Source: Bog-756 sp963713625
GTDB taxonomy: Bacteria > Actinomycetota > Acidimicrobiia > Acidimicrobiales > RAAP-2
Assembly: GCA_963713625.1 (NCBI GenBank)
Contig: CAVQMN010000005.1
Location: 310,001 to 374,000, forward strand
Reading direction: 5' to 3'
DNA: 64,000 nucleotides
The position numbers and the translations under genes are program-made. Under the pieces are notes generated by a model, which saw only the letters and a list, made by a program, of their open reading frames with translations, had not been told where the DNA came from and searched no databases. Shown here piece by piece: positions 1-9,011 of this stretch; position 1 is the first letter of the stretch, and each line of letters begins with the position of its first letter.

Positions 1-1
1 C

Positions 2-598
2 CGGCGCACGCTGCAGCCGGACCGGAGGCACCTTCTCGAGCAGTATGAGCTGGCCCACCTGGCCCGGAAGGTGGTGGGGGTCGGGAGTGTCGGGACCGAT
101 GCCTGGATCGCTCTCTTCCTGGCCCGGGAGGACGGCTCGCCCCTCTTCCTCCAGATCAAGGAGGCTCAGCCTTCGGTACTCGAACGGTTCACCAGCAAGA
201 CGAAGTTCTCCAACCATGGACAGCGGGTGGTCGTCGGCCAGCGCCTGGTGCAAGCGGCCAGTGACATCTTCCTCGGTTGGGAGCGGTTCTCATGGGGTGG
301 CACTGAGCGTGATTACTACTTCAGACAGCTCCGCGACTGGAAAGGGTCAGTCGATGTGAGTGGGATGACCCCGGCCGGAATGGACGTGTGGGGACGGATG
401 TGTGGCTGGACCCTGGCCCGGGCGCACGCCCGGTCGGGCGATCGCATCGCCATCGCTGCCTATCTGGGAAAGTCCGAAGTATTCGACCGTGCCGTCACCG
501 AGTTCTCCTCCGCCTACGCCGACACCATCGAACGCGACTATGCCGCGCTCCAACGTGCTGCCGTCGACGGGCGGATCATGGCCCACACCGGTATTTAG
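2..598 (+). CDS. DUF2252 family protein, C-terminal part (5' end outside window)
   Basis: The frame is already open at the first bases of the window, so this is the C-terminal ~198 residues of a longer protein; a GTG at 71 is internal. The visible text matches the end of DUF2252, an uncharacterised family with a kinase-like fold. It includes a glycine-rich VVGVGSVGTD strand, QIKEAQPSVLE, GQRVVVGQRLVQAASDIFLGW just before the middle, RQLRDWKGS and CGWTLARAHARSGD, followed by a helical tail. No reaction is established for the family. It ends 15 bp before the convergent binding-protein gene, so the two share a very short 3' boundary. Confidence 0.85.
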   Translation, partial: RRTLQPDRRHLLEQYELAHLARKVVGVGSVGTDAWIALFLAREDGSPLFLQIKEAQPSVLERFTSKTKFSNHGQRVVVGQRLVQAASDIFLGWERFSWGGTERDYYFRQLRDWKGSVDVSGMTPAGMDVWGRMCGWTLARAHARSGDRIAIAAYLGKSEVFDRAVTEFSSAYADTIERDYAALQRAAVDGRIMAHTGI

Positions 599-613
599 TG
601 GCCGGCGGGCGAC

Positions 614-1963
614 TCAACCCCCCGGCGTACCGGGCGGTGCCGCCACCGGAACCGGATGCAACAGATTCACGTGCTGGCCGAAGCAGATGAAGACCTGGTG
701 ACCTTGTCCGACCACCGGGGAGAAGGTGGTCCCTTTGACCTGCACGAACGAGGGGCAATTGGGAAAGGACTGTGTGGTGTGGGCCTCGGTCCAGTTGACG
801 ATGGCGGTGATGCCGCCGGCGGTGAAGTCGGCAATGCGATTGGTCTGGGCGATGACGTTCTGCTGGGTCACCTTGCCTCCCGCGGCTTTGATCCCGGCCG
901 CCAAGAGCGCGGCTGACTGCCACCCCTGCATGGAGAGCTGATCGGTGACGTCCTGGGGTTCGTAGGCCTTCATGGTGGACAGGTAGGTCTCAAGGCCCGG
1001 ATAGGCCCCGGGAAAGTCAGCGGCGGCGGCAAAGGGGACGAACCCGTTCGCATCCACGTAGACGTTCTGCATGAGGGACTGGTACTGGTTGAGGAGGGCC
1101 TGTTCATAGCCGTTCAGCCACAGTTGATGGATCTTGAGGCCGTACTGCTGGATGGCCCGGGCCAGCGTGATGTTGTCCGAGCCCTCCATGCAGCTCACCA
1201 GGAAGTTCGAACCATGCTGCTGCAGCTGTTGGACGGCCGAGGTCAAGCTGCCCCCGAGGGACGCGTCGAAGTCGGCATAGCTCACCTTGATCCCACCCTT
1301 GGTCAGGTCGGCGGCCGTGGTGCTGCAGGCGGGGTACGAACCGGGGATGCCCGCGCCATAGCTGATCAGGGCCACCGATGTGGCGTGCGCTTTCTTCACC
1401 AGATAGGCGATGGGGGCAGCCAAGGCGTGGTAGTCCTGGATGGAGCCACCGGCCGCGAACAGGTTGTCGGGACCGGCCCAGTTCCCGCTCACGTTGTAGC
1501 CGTAGGTAGGGATCTTCGACTCGGCAAAGAGATTCGGAGTGAACCAGAAGGTGGAGATGAAGGCGGCAAAGTCACCGTCTTGTTCGATGAGGGTGTGGGC
1601 CAGCTCGGAGAAGGTGGTCGGGTCCCCGCCGTCATCGAGGTTGTTGGCCAGGACCAGCTTGCGACCGTTGATGCCACCCTCTTTGTCCACCATGGTGAAG
1701 TAGGCCTGCATCCCAGGGATGAAGGCCGAGAAATCTCCGGCTCCGACGCCGGTCCGGGTGGCGATCACCCCCACTCTGATGGCACTGGCCGGCGTCGGCG
1801 ATGCCGAGCTCGGGGACATGGTGGTGACTGCCGTTCCGGGGCTGTGGCCCGAGCAGGAGGTGAGGACGGCGCCCACCATGATCACGGCTCCGATGGTCCT
1901 GCCCAGCCAGGAGTGACGTGTCGTGCGTCCCCCGCTGGCCAGGCCTCTGGCCTGATCGTTCAC
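614..1963 (-). CDS. ABC transporter substrate-binding lipoprotein, Leu/Ile/Val-receptor type
   Basis: A 449-residue extracellular solute-binding protein of the type I periplasmic fold (LivJ-like, Peripla_BP_6). The GTG at 1963 is chosen because an AGGGGG ribosome site lies six bases upstream; a further upstream GTG (2011) has none. The N-terminus has a hydrophobic stretch ending in a lipobox (AVLTSC), so it should be lipid-anchored outside the membrane. The text GVIATRTGVGAG, the segment with KEGGINGRKLVLANNLDDGG and the later LYWLNGY-like region are typical of the family. No permease or ATPase genes adjoin it, so its transporter is elsewhere. The ligand cannot be told from sequence; amino acids, amides and aromatic acids are all possible. 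Confidence 0.85.
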   Translation of the reverse strand: MNDQARGLASGGRTTRHSWLGRTIGAVIMVGAVLTSCSGHSPGTAVTTMSPSSASPTPASAIRVGVIATRTGVGAGDFSAFIPGMQAYFTMVDKEGGINGRKLVLANNLDDGGDPTTFSELAHTLIEQDGDFAAFISTFWFTPNLFAESKIPTYGYNVSGNWAGPDNLFAAGGSIQDYHALAAPIAYLVKKAHATSVALISYGAGIPGSYPACSTTAADLTKGGIKVSYADFDASLGGSLTSAVQQLQQHGSNFLVSCMEGSDNITLARAIQQYGLKIHQLWLNGYEQALLNQYQSLMQNVYVDANGFVPFAAAADFPGAYPGLETYLSTMKAYEPQDVTDQLSMQGWQSAALLAAGIKAAGGKVTQQNVIAQTNRIADFTAGGITAIVNWTEAHTTQSFPNCPSFVQVKGTTFSPVVGQGHQVFICFGQHVNLLHPVPVAAPPGTPGG

Positions 1964-2117
1964 CGTCGTCCCCCTGGCATCCGGAGCGAATGTGGCCCCG
2001 CCCGCGCTCACATTAACGCGTGGCTCTCACCGTCTGCGCTCCTACGCGCACCGTGCAGGAGAGGATGCCGGAAGCACGTCTCTCCTGCACGGTGGCCAAT
2101 GTCATCAGATCAACAGG

Positions 2118-3293
2118 TCAGTGGAACAGCTTGAGTGTGTTGTCGCCGTCGTCGACGAACAGCACACCCCGCCCGCAGGGGGCGAGCGTGACGCCGAACA
2201 GGTCCCCGCCGGCGGCAAACGGGTCGATCGTCACCGTGTCGATCTGGCGCCCGTAGGGAGTGATTTCCACGATGTTGCCGTTCCCACCGTTGGCACTGAG
2301 AACGTTCCCGTTAGGTGCCAACACCAGTCCGAGGGGCCCATTCACGGCGCCGTTGGAGGTGAGAGTGGTGCCCCCTCCGGTCGCCGGGGTCCACCGCCAG
2401 AGAGCGGAGGGAATGACGGCGATCCGGTTGTTCACCGTGTCGGCCACATACAGCTGCCCCTGGCTCCCGAGGGCCAGACCTGTGGGACCGACCACCAGCG
2501 CGTTCGGGTCGGTGCGCTCGGCGAAACCGCTGCCGACGACCGTCGACGCAACCAGTGCGGGCGGCCGGCACGGGTTCAAGCGGACGTCCAGCCTGACGAC
2601 CGTGCCTTGATCGATCGTGGCCGGGCTGTGGGCCACCGTTCCGTTCAAGACATTGGAGACGAAGATCTCCGCTCCGCCGTAACCACTCACCGCCGTCAGG
2701 TCCCACGGGCCGTTGATCATGCCGCCGGACCAGGTCTCGACGGGTGCCCCCTGGCTGTCGAGCACGATGAGGCATCCGGCCTGGGCCGTGCCTGACATCC
2801 CGTTACTGGTGGGCAGGCTCCCCACGACGACCCAGCCCCCGGGCAGCGTGGTCAGCGCCGTGGTGAGGCCGATCCCCCCGGGGCAGGCCCCCGGCAGTGG
2901 CCCGCGGAGTGTGGCAAACGTCGACACCGTTCCCCGTGGGGAGATCTGCACGATGGTGGTACCTGTTCCCTGCAGATTGGCCGAGTTGTTGAAGTTGCTC
3001 ACCAAGGTGTCACCCGAGACGAGCCTGCCCACGGACTGGGGGACCACGGTGATGCCGTAGGGATTGACATCTCCGTTGGCGGGAACGGTCGAGGCCACGT
3101 TGGTGACCGTGGAGAAGTGTGAGAGGAAGGAGGAAGGCGGGTGTGAGGGTGGCGAAGCCCCCGCTGCTACCGGCAGCGCCAGTGCCGCGGCAACGCTCAG
3201 GCAGCCGACCAGTCCCGCTCCGGTGAGGAGTCGGTGTCGGCGGCCGGTCGCAGGTGACGGTTCCGTGCGGAACCAGGTACGTAGATGTCTCAT
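2118..3293 (-). CDS. Secreted NHL/SMP-30-like beta-propeller protein
   Basis: A 391-residue exported protein. The ATG at 3293 is preceded by GGAGG at good spacing. An N-terminal signal peptide (basic start, then LTGAGLVGCLSVAAALALPVA, cleaved near AGA) is followed by repeated strands with the NHL/SMP-30 look: GPTGLALGSQGQLYVADTVNNR, GPLGLVLAPNGNVLSANGGN and GDLFGVTLAPCGRGVLFVDDGDN. Such repeats form a six-bladed propeller outside the cell; many relatives are annotated only as hypothetical. No catalytic residues can be assigned, so binding of ligand or polymer is as likely as lactonase-type activity. It stands alone between the binding lipoprotein and the aldo/keto reductase on the same strand. 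Confidence 0.75.
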   Translation of the reverse strand: MRHLRTWFRTEPSPATGRRHRLLTGAGLVGCLSVAAALALPVAAGASPPSHPPSSFLSHFSTVTNVASTVPANGDVNPYGITVVPQSVGRLVSGDTLVSNFNNSANLQGTGTTIVQISPRGTVSTFATLRGPLPGACPGGIGLTTALTTLPGGWVVVGSLPTSNGMSGTAQAGCLIVLDSQGAPVETWSGGMINGPWDLTAVSGYGGAEIFVSNVLNGTVAHSPATIDQGTVVRLDVRLNPCRPPALVASTVVGSGFAERTDPNALVVGPTGLALGSQGQLYVADTVNNRIAVIPSALWRWTPATGGGTTLTSNGAVNGPLGLVLAPNGNVLSANGGNGNIVEITPYGRQIDTVTIDPFAAGGDLFGVTLAPCGRGVLFVDDGDNTLKLFH

Positions 3294-3408
3294 CGGTTCA
3301 TCCTCCGTGGCTTGTAGACCCCCCGATAGCAATGAATACGTTCGGGGGATTCCACTCGTTCAAGAGAATTCTGAAACTCCGTGATCTCTGTTCCGGTCCG
3401 AGGGACCC

Positions 3409-4395
3409 CTAGCGCACGATCGTGTCGATCTCCTTCAACTCGTCAGAGGAGAAGTCCAGCGTGTTGATGGTGGCGACGTTCTGTTCCAGCTGAGCCACAC
3501 TGCTGGCTCCGACCAGGGTCGATGTGACCCGTGGATCACGGAGGGTCCAGGCCAGGGCCAGCTGCGCGATCGTCTGGCCCCGCCGGTCGGCGATCTCCCG
3601 CAGCGCACGCACTTTGGCCAATGTCTCTTCGCTGAGCTGGGACTTGTCGAGGGTCCCGGGTTGACTGGCTCTGGAGCCGGCCGGGACCCCATCGAGGTAG
3701 CGGTCGGTGAGCAGCCCCTGGGCCAGTGGCGAAAAGACGATGCACCCGACTCCGAGGTCGCCGAGGGTCTCGATCAATCCGTACTCGGGCCACCTGTTGA
3801 ACATGGAATAGGAGGGCTGATGAATGAGGAGCGGAGTTCCGAGCTGCGAAAGGATGGCCGCGGCATGTGCGGTGTGCTCGGGTGGGTACGACGAGATCCC
3901 GACATAACGCGCCTTGCCCTGACGGACCGCAGTGTCGAGGGCTCCCATCGTCTCTTCCAACGGGGTCTCGGGGTCGAGCCGGTGGGAGTAGAAGATGTCC
4001 ACGTACTCGAGTCCGAGCCGTTTGAGGCTGGCATCCAGGCTGCCGAGCATGTACTTCCGCGAGCCGCCGTCGCCGTAGGGTCCGGGCCACATGTCGTAGC
4101 CCGCCTTGGTGGAGATGATCAGCTCATCGCGATAGGGAAGCAGGTCACCGTTCAGAACCTTGCCGGCATTGGATTCCGCTGTCCCGTACGGCGGTCCGTA
4201 GTTGTTGGCCAGATCAAAGTGGGTCACCCCGAGGTCGAAGGCCCTGGTGAGCATGGTGCGGATCTCGTCCACGGGTCGGGCGTCGCCGAAGTTCTGCCAG
4301 AGTCCGAGCGAGATCAGGGGGAGCTTGAGGCCGCTGCGCCCGCATCGGCGGTACTTCATCCGGTCGTAGCGCTGTTCGGCTGGGAGGTAGGACAT
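3409..4395 (-). CDS. mgrA: Aldo/keto reductase, YghZ/MgrA (L-glyceraldehyde 3-phosphate reductase) group
   Basis: A 328-residue cytosolic NADPH-dependent reductase with the (beta/alpha)8 AKR fold. The catalytic tetrad is visible: Asp61 and Tyr66 in FDLANNYGPPYG, Lys97 in IISTKAGYDMWPGPYG and His138 in FYSHRLD. The motif SRKYMLGSLDASLKRL and the N-terminal MKYRRCGRSGLKLP are characteristic of the YghZ/GpR (AKR14) branch, which reduces aldehydes such as L-glyceraldehyde 3-phosphate and methylglyoxal. The start is supported by a TAGGTT -10 box exactly six bases before the ATG, suggesting a leaderless message. It is divergent from the GH92 gene. The symbol reflects the family; the true substrate is not shown. 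Confidence 0.85.
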   Translation of the reverse strand: MSYLPAEQRYDRMKYRRCGRSGLKLPLISLGLWQNFGDARPVDEIRTMLTRAFDLGVTHFDLANNYGPPYGTAESNAGKVLNGDLLPYRDELIISTKAGYDMWPGPYGDGGSRKYMLGSLDASLKRLGLEYVDIFYSHRLDPETPLEETMGALDTAVRQGKARYVGISSYPPEHTAHAAAILSQLGTPLLIHQPSYSMFNRWPEYGLIETLGDLGVGCIVFSPLAQGLLTDRYLDGVPAGSRASQPGTLDKSQLSEETLAKVRALREIADRRGQTIAQLALAWTLRDPRVTSTLVGASSVAQLEQNVATINTLDFSSDELKEIDTIVR

Positions 4396-4401
4396 GCAGA
4401 A

Positions 4402-4407
4402 AACCTA
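4402..4407 (-). promoter_or_regulatory. -10 box (TAGGTT) for leaderless aldo/keto reductase gene
   Basis: Reading the minus strand, TAGGTT is followed by six bases and then the ATG at 4395. Transcription would start at the A of the start codon. No convincing -35 element is seen. Confidence 0.5.
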
Positions 4408-4493
4408 GATCAATCGACTGGCGACCGATATCGGTCGGAACCCGGCATCGTGCGTCCCGGTTCCGCTACCGTCACTCCGGTGGGTCGAGCCCG

Positions 4494-7247
4494 ATGAGAC
4501 GGAAGGCACTGGGAGCGGCGCTGACCGTCGCTTTGGTGTGCGTGACCCTGAGCGGGTGCGGGAGTTCGGCAACCTCCTCGGGGTCCGGTCGGGCGATTGC
4601 GCTGGTGAGTGATCCGGCAGGCCTGGTGGACCCGATCGATGGCACCGGAACCGGGCCGGTGAGCCCCGGAGCGGTAGGCGAGTTTCCTGGCGCCGACCTT
4701 CCGTTCGGGATGATCCAGTGGAGTCCGGACACCACGCCCAACCATGCCGGAGCGGGTGGGGGCTACTCCTATGCCGACTCCCGTATCGCCGGTTTCAGCC
4801 TGACCCATCTGAGCGGCACCGGCTGCGCATCCTACGGAGACGTGCCCATCCTTCCGACCACGGGACCGATCGGTGCCACCCCCGAGAAGGAGACGGCTGC
4901 GTTCTCGCATTCCACCGAACACAGCGCACCGGGACAGTACAGTGTGACCCTCGGCTCGCAGGTGAAAACAGAGCTGGCTGTTACCGCCAGGACGGGCATC
5001 TCCCAGTTCACCTTCGGACGCACCCATCAGGCGAACCTGCTCTTCAAGGTGGCCGGAAGCGCCAATCCGGTCACCGACACCGATGTTCACACGGTGGGCC
5101 AGAACGGGATCGCCGGTCAGGTCACCAGTGGCCAGTTCTGTGGAACCGGGACCAACTACACGCTCTACTTCGACGCCACGTTCAACCGGCCCTTCGCCGC
5201 CGCCGGCAGCTGGAACGGTTCGACGGTCTCACCCGGGACCACGTCGTGCCAGGGATCGGCTTGCGGTGCCTACGTCACCTTCGACACCAGCAGCAACCAG
5301 GTCGTCGTCATGAAGGTGGGGATCTCCTTCGTCAGCATCGCCAATGCGGCCGACAACCTGAAGGCCGAAGACCCGGGCTGGTCGCTGGCCAACGTCGAGT
5401 CGTCGGCGACCAGCCGATGGAACAGCTTGCTCGGCCGCGTACGGGTCGGTGGCGGCTCTGCCCCCCAGTTGCGCACCTTCTACACCGCGTTGTACCACTC
5501 ACTTCTCTTTCCCAATGTGGTCAGCGATGTCAACGGCCAGTACATGGGCGATGACGGGATGCTCCATCAGTCGTCGACACAGGCCCAGTACGCAAACTTC
5601 TCGGAATGGGACATCTACCGTTCGGAGATCGAGTTGGTGTCGCTGGTGGCTCCGCACCAGGCCGGCGACATGGTCCAGTCATTGGTCAACGACGCCGAGC
5701 AGGGGGGATGGCTGCCCAAGTGGGCGATCGTCGACGGCGATGCCTCGCAGATGAACGGTGACTCTGCCGACCCGATCATCGCCGCCGCCTATGCCTTCGG
5801 CGTCCGTGGATTCGACGTCAGCGCGGCCCTGGCCGCCATGGTCAAGGGTGCGAACCAGACCGAGACAGGTCACGGATTGGAGATCGAGCGGCAGTACCTG
5901 GACCAGTACCTGGCCCAGCACTACGTCGATGCCGGCGCCCTGGATCTCACCTCCATCAACTACTCGATCGGGGGCTCGGTGACCCTCGAGTACGCCATCG
6001 ATGACTTCTCGATCGCCCAGATCGCGCTCTCTCAAGGGGACAGTTCGCTGTACCAGAGCATGATGCAGCGGGCCCACAACTGGCAGTACCTCTTCAATCC
6101 GGCGACCGGATATGTGCAGTCGCGCAATGCGGACGGCAGCTTCCCGGCCGGACCGGCGTTTCAGACCTCCCTGCTCGAGCCCGGTGGTGAGCTCGGATTC
6201 GAGGAGGGGAATGCCGTCCAATACACCTGGGCCGTACCCCAGGACCTGTCGGCCCTCTCCAGCCTCATGGGGGGAGACACCCAGGCCATCAAGAAGCTCA
6301 ACGCCTTCTTTACCGTCTTGAACGCCGGCCGGGATCGTCCGTTCGACTGGGCGGGAAACGAGCCGAGCCTGTGGACGCCGTGGGAGTACGACTATTTCGG
6401 CGCACCGTCTCAGACGCAAGGCGTCGTCCGGAAAATCGCCGATGACCTCTACTCCGACACACCGGTCAATGAGCCCGGCAACGACGACCTGGGGGCGATC
6501 TCGTCGTGGTACGTATGGGCGGCAATCGGGATGTACCCGGTGACACCGGGGTCGGCCGACCTGGCGTTGGCCAGTCCACTCTTCCCGGACATCTCGTTGA
6601 CCCTTCCGGATGCGAAGCAGCTGACGATCCGAGCTCCGGCGGCCTCCTCATCCACGCCGTACGTCAACTCCCTCACAATCACCGGGGCCAGCCCGACGAG
6701 AGCGTCACCGTCCTGCGCACCAGGAGCGACTTCATCTCCACCGAAGGCTACGACGTGGGACCAACCCTGGCTCCCCTCATCGATCATCTCCACCGGTGGC
6801 ACTCTCACCTTCGGCCTGTCCTCGCAGCCCGATCCGGGCTGGGCCTCCGATCCGGCCCTGAGCCCGCCGTCATTCGCCACCGGCCGGCTGCCGGCGGTGG
6901 GGTACTCGGATCCGAGCGGGTCCATCACCATCCCGGCAGGTCAGACCAAGACACTCGAACTCGGGATCCAACCGGCTGCTCCCGGGGGCTTGGCTGTCCA
7001 GTGGACCTCGACCGGCAGCCCGAGGGGAGTCACGGTGTCACCGTCCGGTGGTGGCCTCGTGCTCCCCGGTTCGTCCGGCAACTCAGGTCATCCCGGCCTT
7101 CCGAGCTGCACCCCGTCGGCACCGGCAACCCAGAAACTGACCATCGGCGCGACCGCTCCGGGGTCGTACCTCATCGACATCCACTTGGAGACCAGCACCG
7201 GCACAGCCCTCCCACCGGTGGCCGTCGAGGTGCACGTCACTGGATGA
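4494..7247 (+). CDS. GH92-family alpha-mannosidase lipoprotein (frame locally shifted)
   Basis: A 917-residue lipoprotein: the N-terminus ends in a lipobox (VTLSGC, Cys22), so it should sit outside the membrane. The body matches glycoside hydrolase family 92, calcium-dependent exo-acting alpha-1,2 (and 1,3/1,4/1,6) mannosidases. Seen are DLPFGMIQWSPDT near the start, HLSGTGCASYGDVPILP around residues 105-120, GDSADPIIAAAYAFGVRGFD mid-protein, and GNEPSLWTPWEYDYFGAP followed by the SSWYVWAAIGMYPVTPGS segment. Beyond residue ~780 there is a Pro/Ser-rich NPCBM-like tail. Between about 6687 and 6766 the frame has atypical codon use and the +1 frame reads better, consistent with two compensating one-base errors (see finding). 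TACCGT at 4467-4472 may be its -10 box. Likely role: trimming external mannans or glycoproteins. Confidence 0.85.
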   Translation: MRRKALGAALTVALVCVTLSGCGSSATSSGSGRAIALVSDPAGLVDPIDGTGTGPVSPGAVGEFPGADLPFGMIQWSPDTTPNHAGAGGGYSYADSRIAGFSLTHLSGTGCASYGDVPILPTTGPIGATPEKETAAFSHSTEHSAPGQYSVTLGSQVKTELAVTARTGISQFTFGRTHQANLLFKVAGSANPVTDTDVHTVGQNGIAGQVTSGQFCGTGTNYTLYFDATFNRPFAAAGSWNGSTVSPGTTSCQGSACGAYVTFDTSSNQVVVMKVGISFVSIANAADNLKAEDPGWSLANVESSATSRWNSLLGRVRVGGGSAPQLRTFYTALYHSLLFPNVVSDVNGQYMGDDGMLHQSSTQAQYANFSEWDIYRSEIELVSLVAPHQAGDMVQSLVNDAEQGGWLPKWAIVDGDASQMNGDSADPIIAAAYAFGVRGFDVSAALAAMVKGANQTETGHGLEIERQYLDQYLAQHYVDAGALDLTSINYSIGGSVTLEYAIDDFSIAQIALSQGDSSLYQSMMQRAHNWQYLFNPATGYVQSRNADGSFPAGPAFQTSLLEPGGELGFEEGNAVQYTWAVPQDLSALSSLMGGDTQAIKKLNAFFTVLNAGRDRPFDWAGNEPSLWTPWEYDYFGAPSQTQGVVRKIADDLYSDTPVNEPGNDDLGAISSWYVWAAIGMYPVTPGSADLALASPLFPDISLTLPDAKQLTIRAPAASSSTPYVNSLTITGASPTRASPSCAPGATSSPPKATTWDQPWLPSSIISTGGTLTFGLSSQPDPGWASDPALSPPSFATGRLPAVGYSDPSGSITIPAGQTKTLELGIQPAAPGGLAVQWTSTGSPRGVTVSPSGGGLVLPGSSGNSGHPGLPSCTPSAPATQKLTIGATAPGSYLIDIHLETSTGTALPPVAVEVHVTG

Positions 7248-7319
7248 GCGTTCGGCCGGACCGACCGACGGCGACACGACCCCGACCGATCGAGCGCAAC
7301 ACGGCCCGTGGAGGCCGGG

Positions 7320-8525
7320 TCAGGCGGCGGCCTTCTCCAGGATGTGTACGCCACAGGCGGACCCCAGTCCGATGACGTGGGTGAGTCCGACCTTGGCCCC
7401 GGCGATCTGGCGGTCACCCGCTTCGCCGCGGAGATGGGTGGCCACCTCCCAGACGTTGGCGATCCCGGTGGCGGCGATCGGATGCCCCTTCGACTCGAGA
7501 CCACCGGACACGTTGACGGGCGTGGATCCGTCCCGCCAGGTGGCACCCGAGTTGAAGAAGTCGACGGCCCCGCCCACTTCGCACAACATCAGGTTGTCGT
7601 AGTGGACCAGCTCGGCGGTAGCGAAGCAGTCGTGGAGCTCGACCAGGTCGAGGTCCGATGGCCCCACTCCGGCCTGTTCGTACGCCTGCTGGGCGGCGTT
7701 CCGGGTCAGGGTGTTCACGTCGGGAAGGATCTGGCACGCCTCCTCCCATGGATCCGTCGTCAGGACCGACGCCGATATTTTGACCGCTCGCCGCTGCTGT
7801 TCCTTTGACAGAGTCTTGAGCTTCGCTCCGCTGACCACCACGGCAGCCGCGGCTCCGTCGCAGTTGGCCGAGCACATCGGACGGGTGTTGGGGTAGGCGA
7901 TCATGACATCGCCCATGATCTCTTCGAGAGTCATCTTCTTCGAATAGGCGGCCAGCGGATTGAGCGTCGAGTGCGAGTGGTTCTTCTCGCTGATCTTGGC
8001 GAACAGCTCGAAGCTGGTCCCGCCGTAACGGTGTCCGTACTCCATTCCGATCTGGGCGAAGACGCCCGGCATGATCTCCGTCCCGATACGCCCATCGACG
8101 GGTGCGACCGCACCATACCGCCCGGAGGGGCTGAAGGTGCCGGAGTCATCCTTGCGGCTGCCACCGGAAAGGAGGCCCGCCCCGGACAACTTCTCCACCC
8201 CGAAGGCCAAGCCCATGTCGGCTTCGCCGGCCTTGACCGCCATGCACGCCACTCTGAGCGCCGTGGCGCCCGTGGCGCAGGCGTTGGCCACGTTGAACAC
8301 CGGAATGCCGGTCTGGCCGAGCTGCTTTTGCACCTGCTGTCCGATCCCGGCATTGGCCGCCATCAGATTGCCCGCGCCGATCACGCCCATGTCCTTCATG
8401 CCCACGCCGGCGTCGGTCAGCGCGCCCTGCACCGCCTCGGACGCCAAGTCGACGAGGTCCATTTCAGGGTGCTTGCCGAACTTCGTCATGTGGATACCCA
8501 GGATCCAAAGGTCGTCGGATGCCAT
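7320..8525 (-). CDS. Thiolase-superfamily protein, Ltp (lipid-transfer) type
   Basis: A 401-residue thiolase-fold enzyme. The start is the ATG at 8525, nine bases after an AGGAGG that lies in the end of the upstream DUF35 gene. The nucleophile Cys is present in NVANACATGATALR, and the HDCFATAELVHY, GGLESKGHPIAATG and GLGSACGVHIL motifs cover the other active-site loops. Ltp-type thiolases act with a DUF35 partner on acyl-CoA esters; characterised pairs carry out retro-aldol cleavage in steroid side-chain breakdown. The immediately preceding DUF35 gene (5-bp gap) makes such a complex likely here. The substrate is unknown; simple 3-ketoacyl-CoA thiolysis is an alternative. Confidence 0.85.
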   Translation of the reverse strand: MASDDLWILGIHMTKFGKHPEMDLVDLASEAVQGALTDAGVGMKDMGVIGAGNLMAANAGIGQQVQKQLGQTGIPVFNVANACATGATALRVACMAVKAGEADMGLAFGVEKLSGAGLLSGGSRKDDSGTFSPSGRYGAVAPVDGRIGTEIMPGVFAQIGMEYGHRYGGTSFELFAKISEKNHSHSTLNPLAAYSKKMTLEEIMGDVMIAYPNTRPMCSANCDGAAAAVVVSGAKLKTLSKEQQRRAVKISASVLTTDPWEEACQILPDVNTLTRNAAQQAYEQAGVGPSDLDLVELHDCFATAELVHYDNLMLCEVGGAVDFFNSGATWRDGSTPVNVSGGLESKGHPIAATGIANVWEVATHLRGEAGDRQIAGAKVGLTHVIGLGSACGVHILEKAAA

Positions 8526-8530
8526 GGTGC

Positions 8531-8929
8531 TCAACCTCCTATGGGTTCGAAACCGAACCCGATCGCGTCAGTGCCGTTGTCGTCCGTGCCGATGACCTGC
8601 GTGGCCAGCTGTACCTTCATCCCGAGCGTGACATGCTCGGGATCGGGCTCCACGTTGATGAGATTCGCCCTCACACTCGTGCCGTCGCAGTCCACCAGGG
8701 CGGCAACGTACGGAACCGGGACCCCCGGTGCGGCGAAGGCCACGATCGTGAATGCCTTGACCTCACCTTTGGTCGAGATGTCGACCTTCTTGAATTCGGT
8801 CTTGCCGCAGCTGGCGCAGGCGTTGCGCCGATCGAAGAAGCGGGCGCCACAGGCTGTGCACTCATTGGCGCTCAGGTGCGGCTCGTCACCGAGCACCAGG
8901 TAGTCGACCAGCGGGATTTGGTTGTCCAT
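8531..8929 (-). CDS. DUF35 OB-fold protein with zinc ribbon (thiolase partner)
   Basis: A 132-residue protein. An N-terminal rubredoxin-like zinc ribbon is formed by Cys24, Cys27, Cys38 and Cys41 (ECTACGARFFDRRNACASCG), followed by the OB-fold domain (FTIVAFAAPGVPVPYVAALVD). The family associates with Ltp-type thiolases and binds the CoA part of acyl-CoA substrates. The ATG at 8929 is preceded by GAAGAAGGAC. The gene is the first of a two-gene unit with the thiolase; the thiolase ribosome site lies inside this gene's last codons, which would couple their translation. Confidence 0.88.
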   Translation of the reverse strand: MDNQIPLVDYLVLGDEPHLSANECTACGARFFDRRNACASCGKTEFKKVDISTKGEVKAFTIVAFAAPGVPVPYVAALVDCDGTSVRANLINVEPDPEHVTLGMKVQLATQVIGTDDNGTDAIGFGFEPIGG

Positions 8930-9011
8930 CGTCCTTCTTCCGTCGTCATCCGTACATCATCGGTACATCGAACGTTGTGCCGACACCGTAGTGGCAGTGC
9001 CAAATCGGCGG

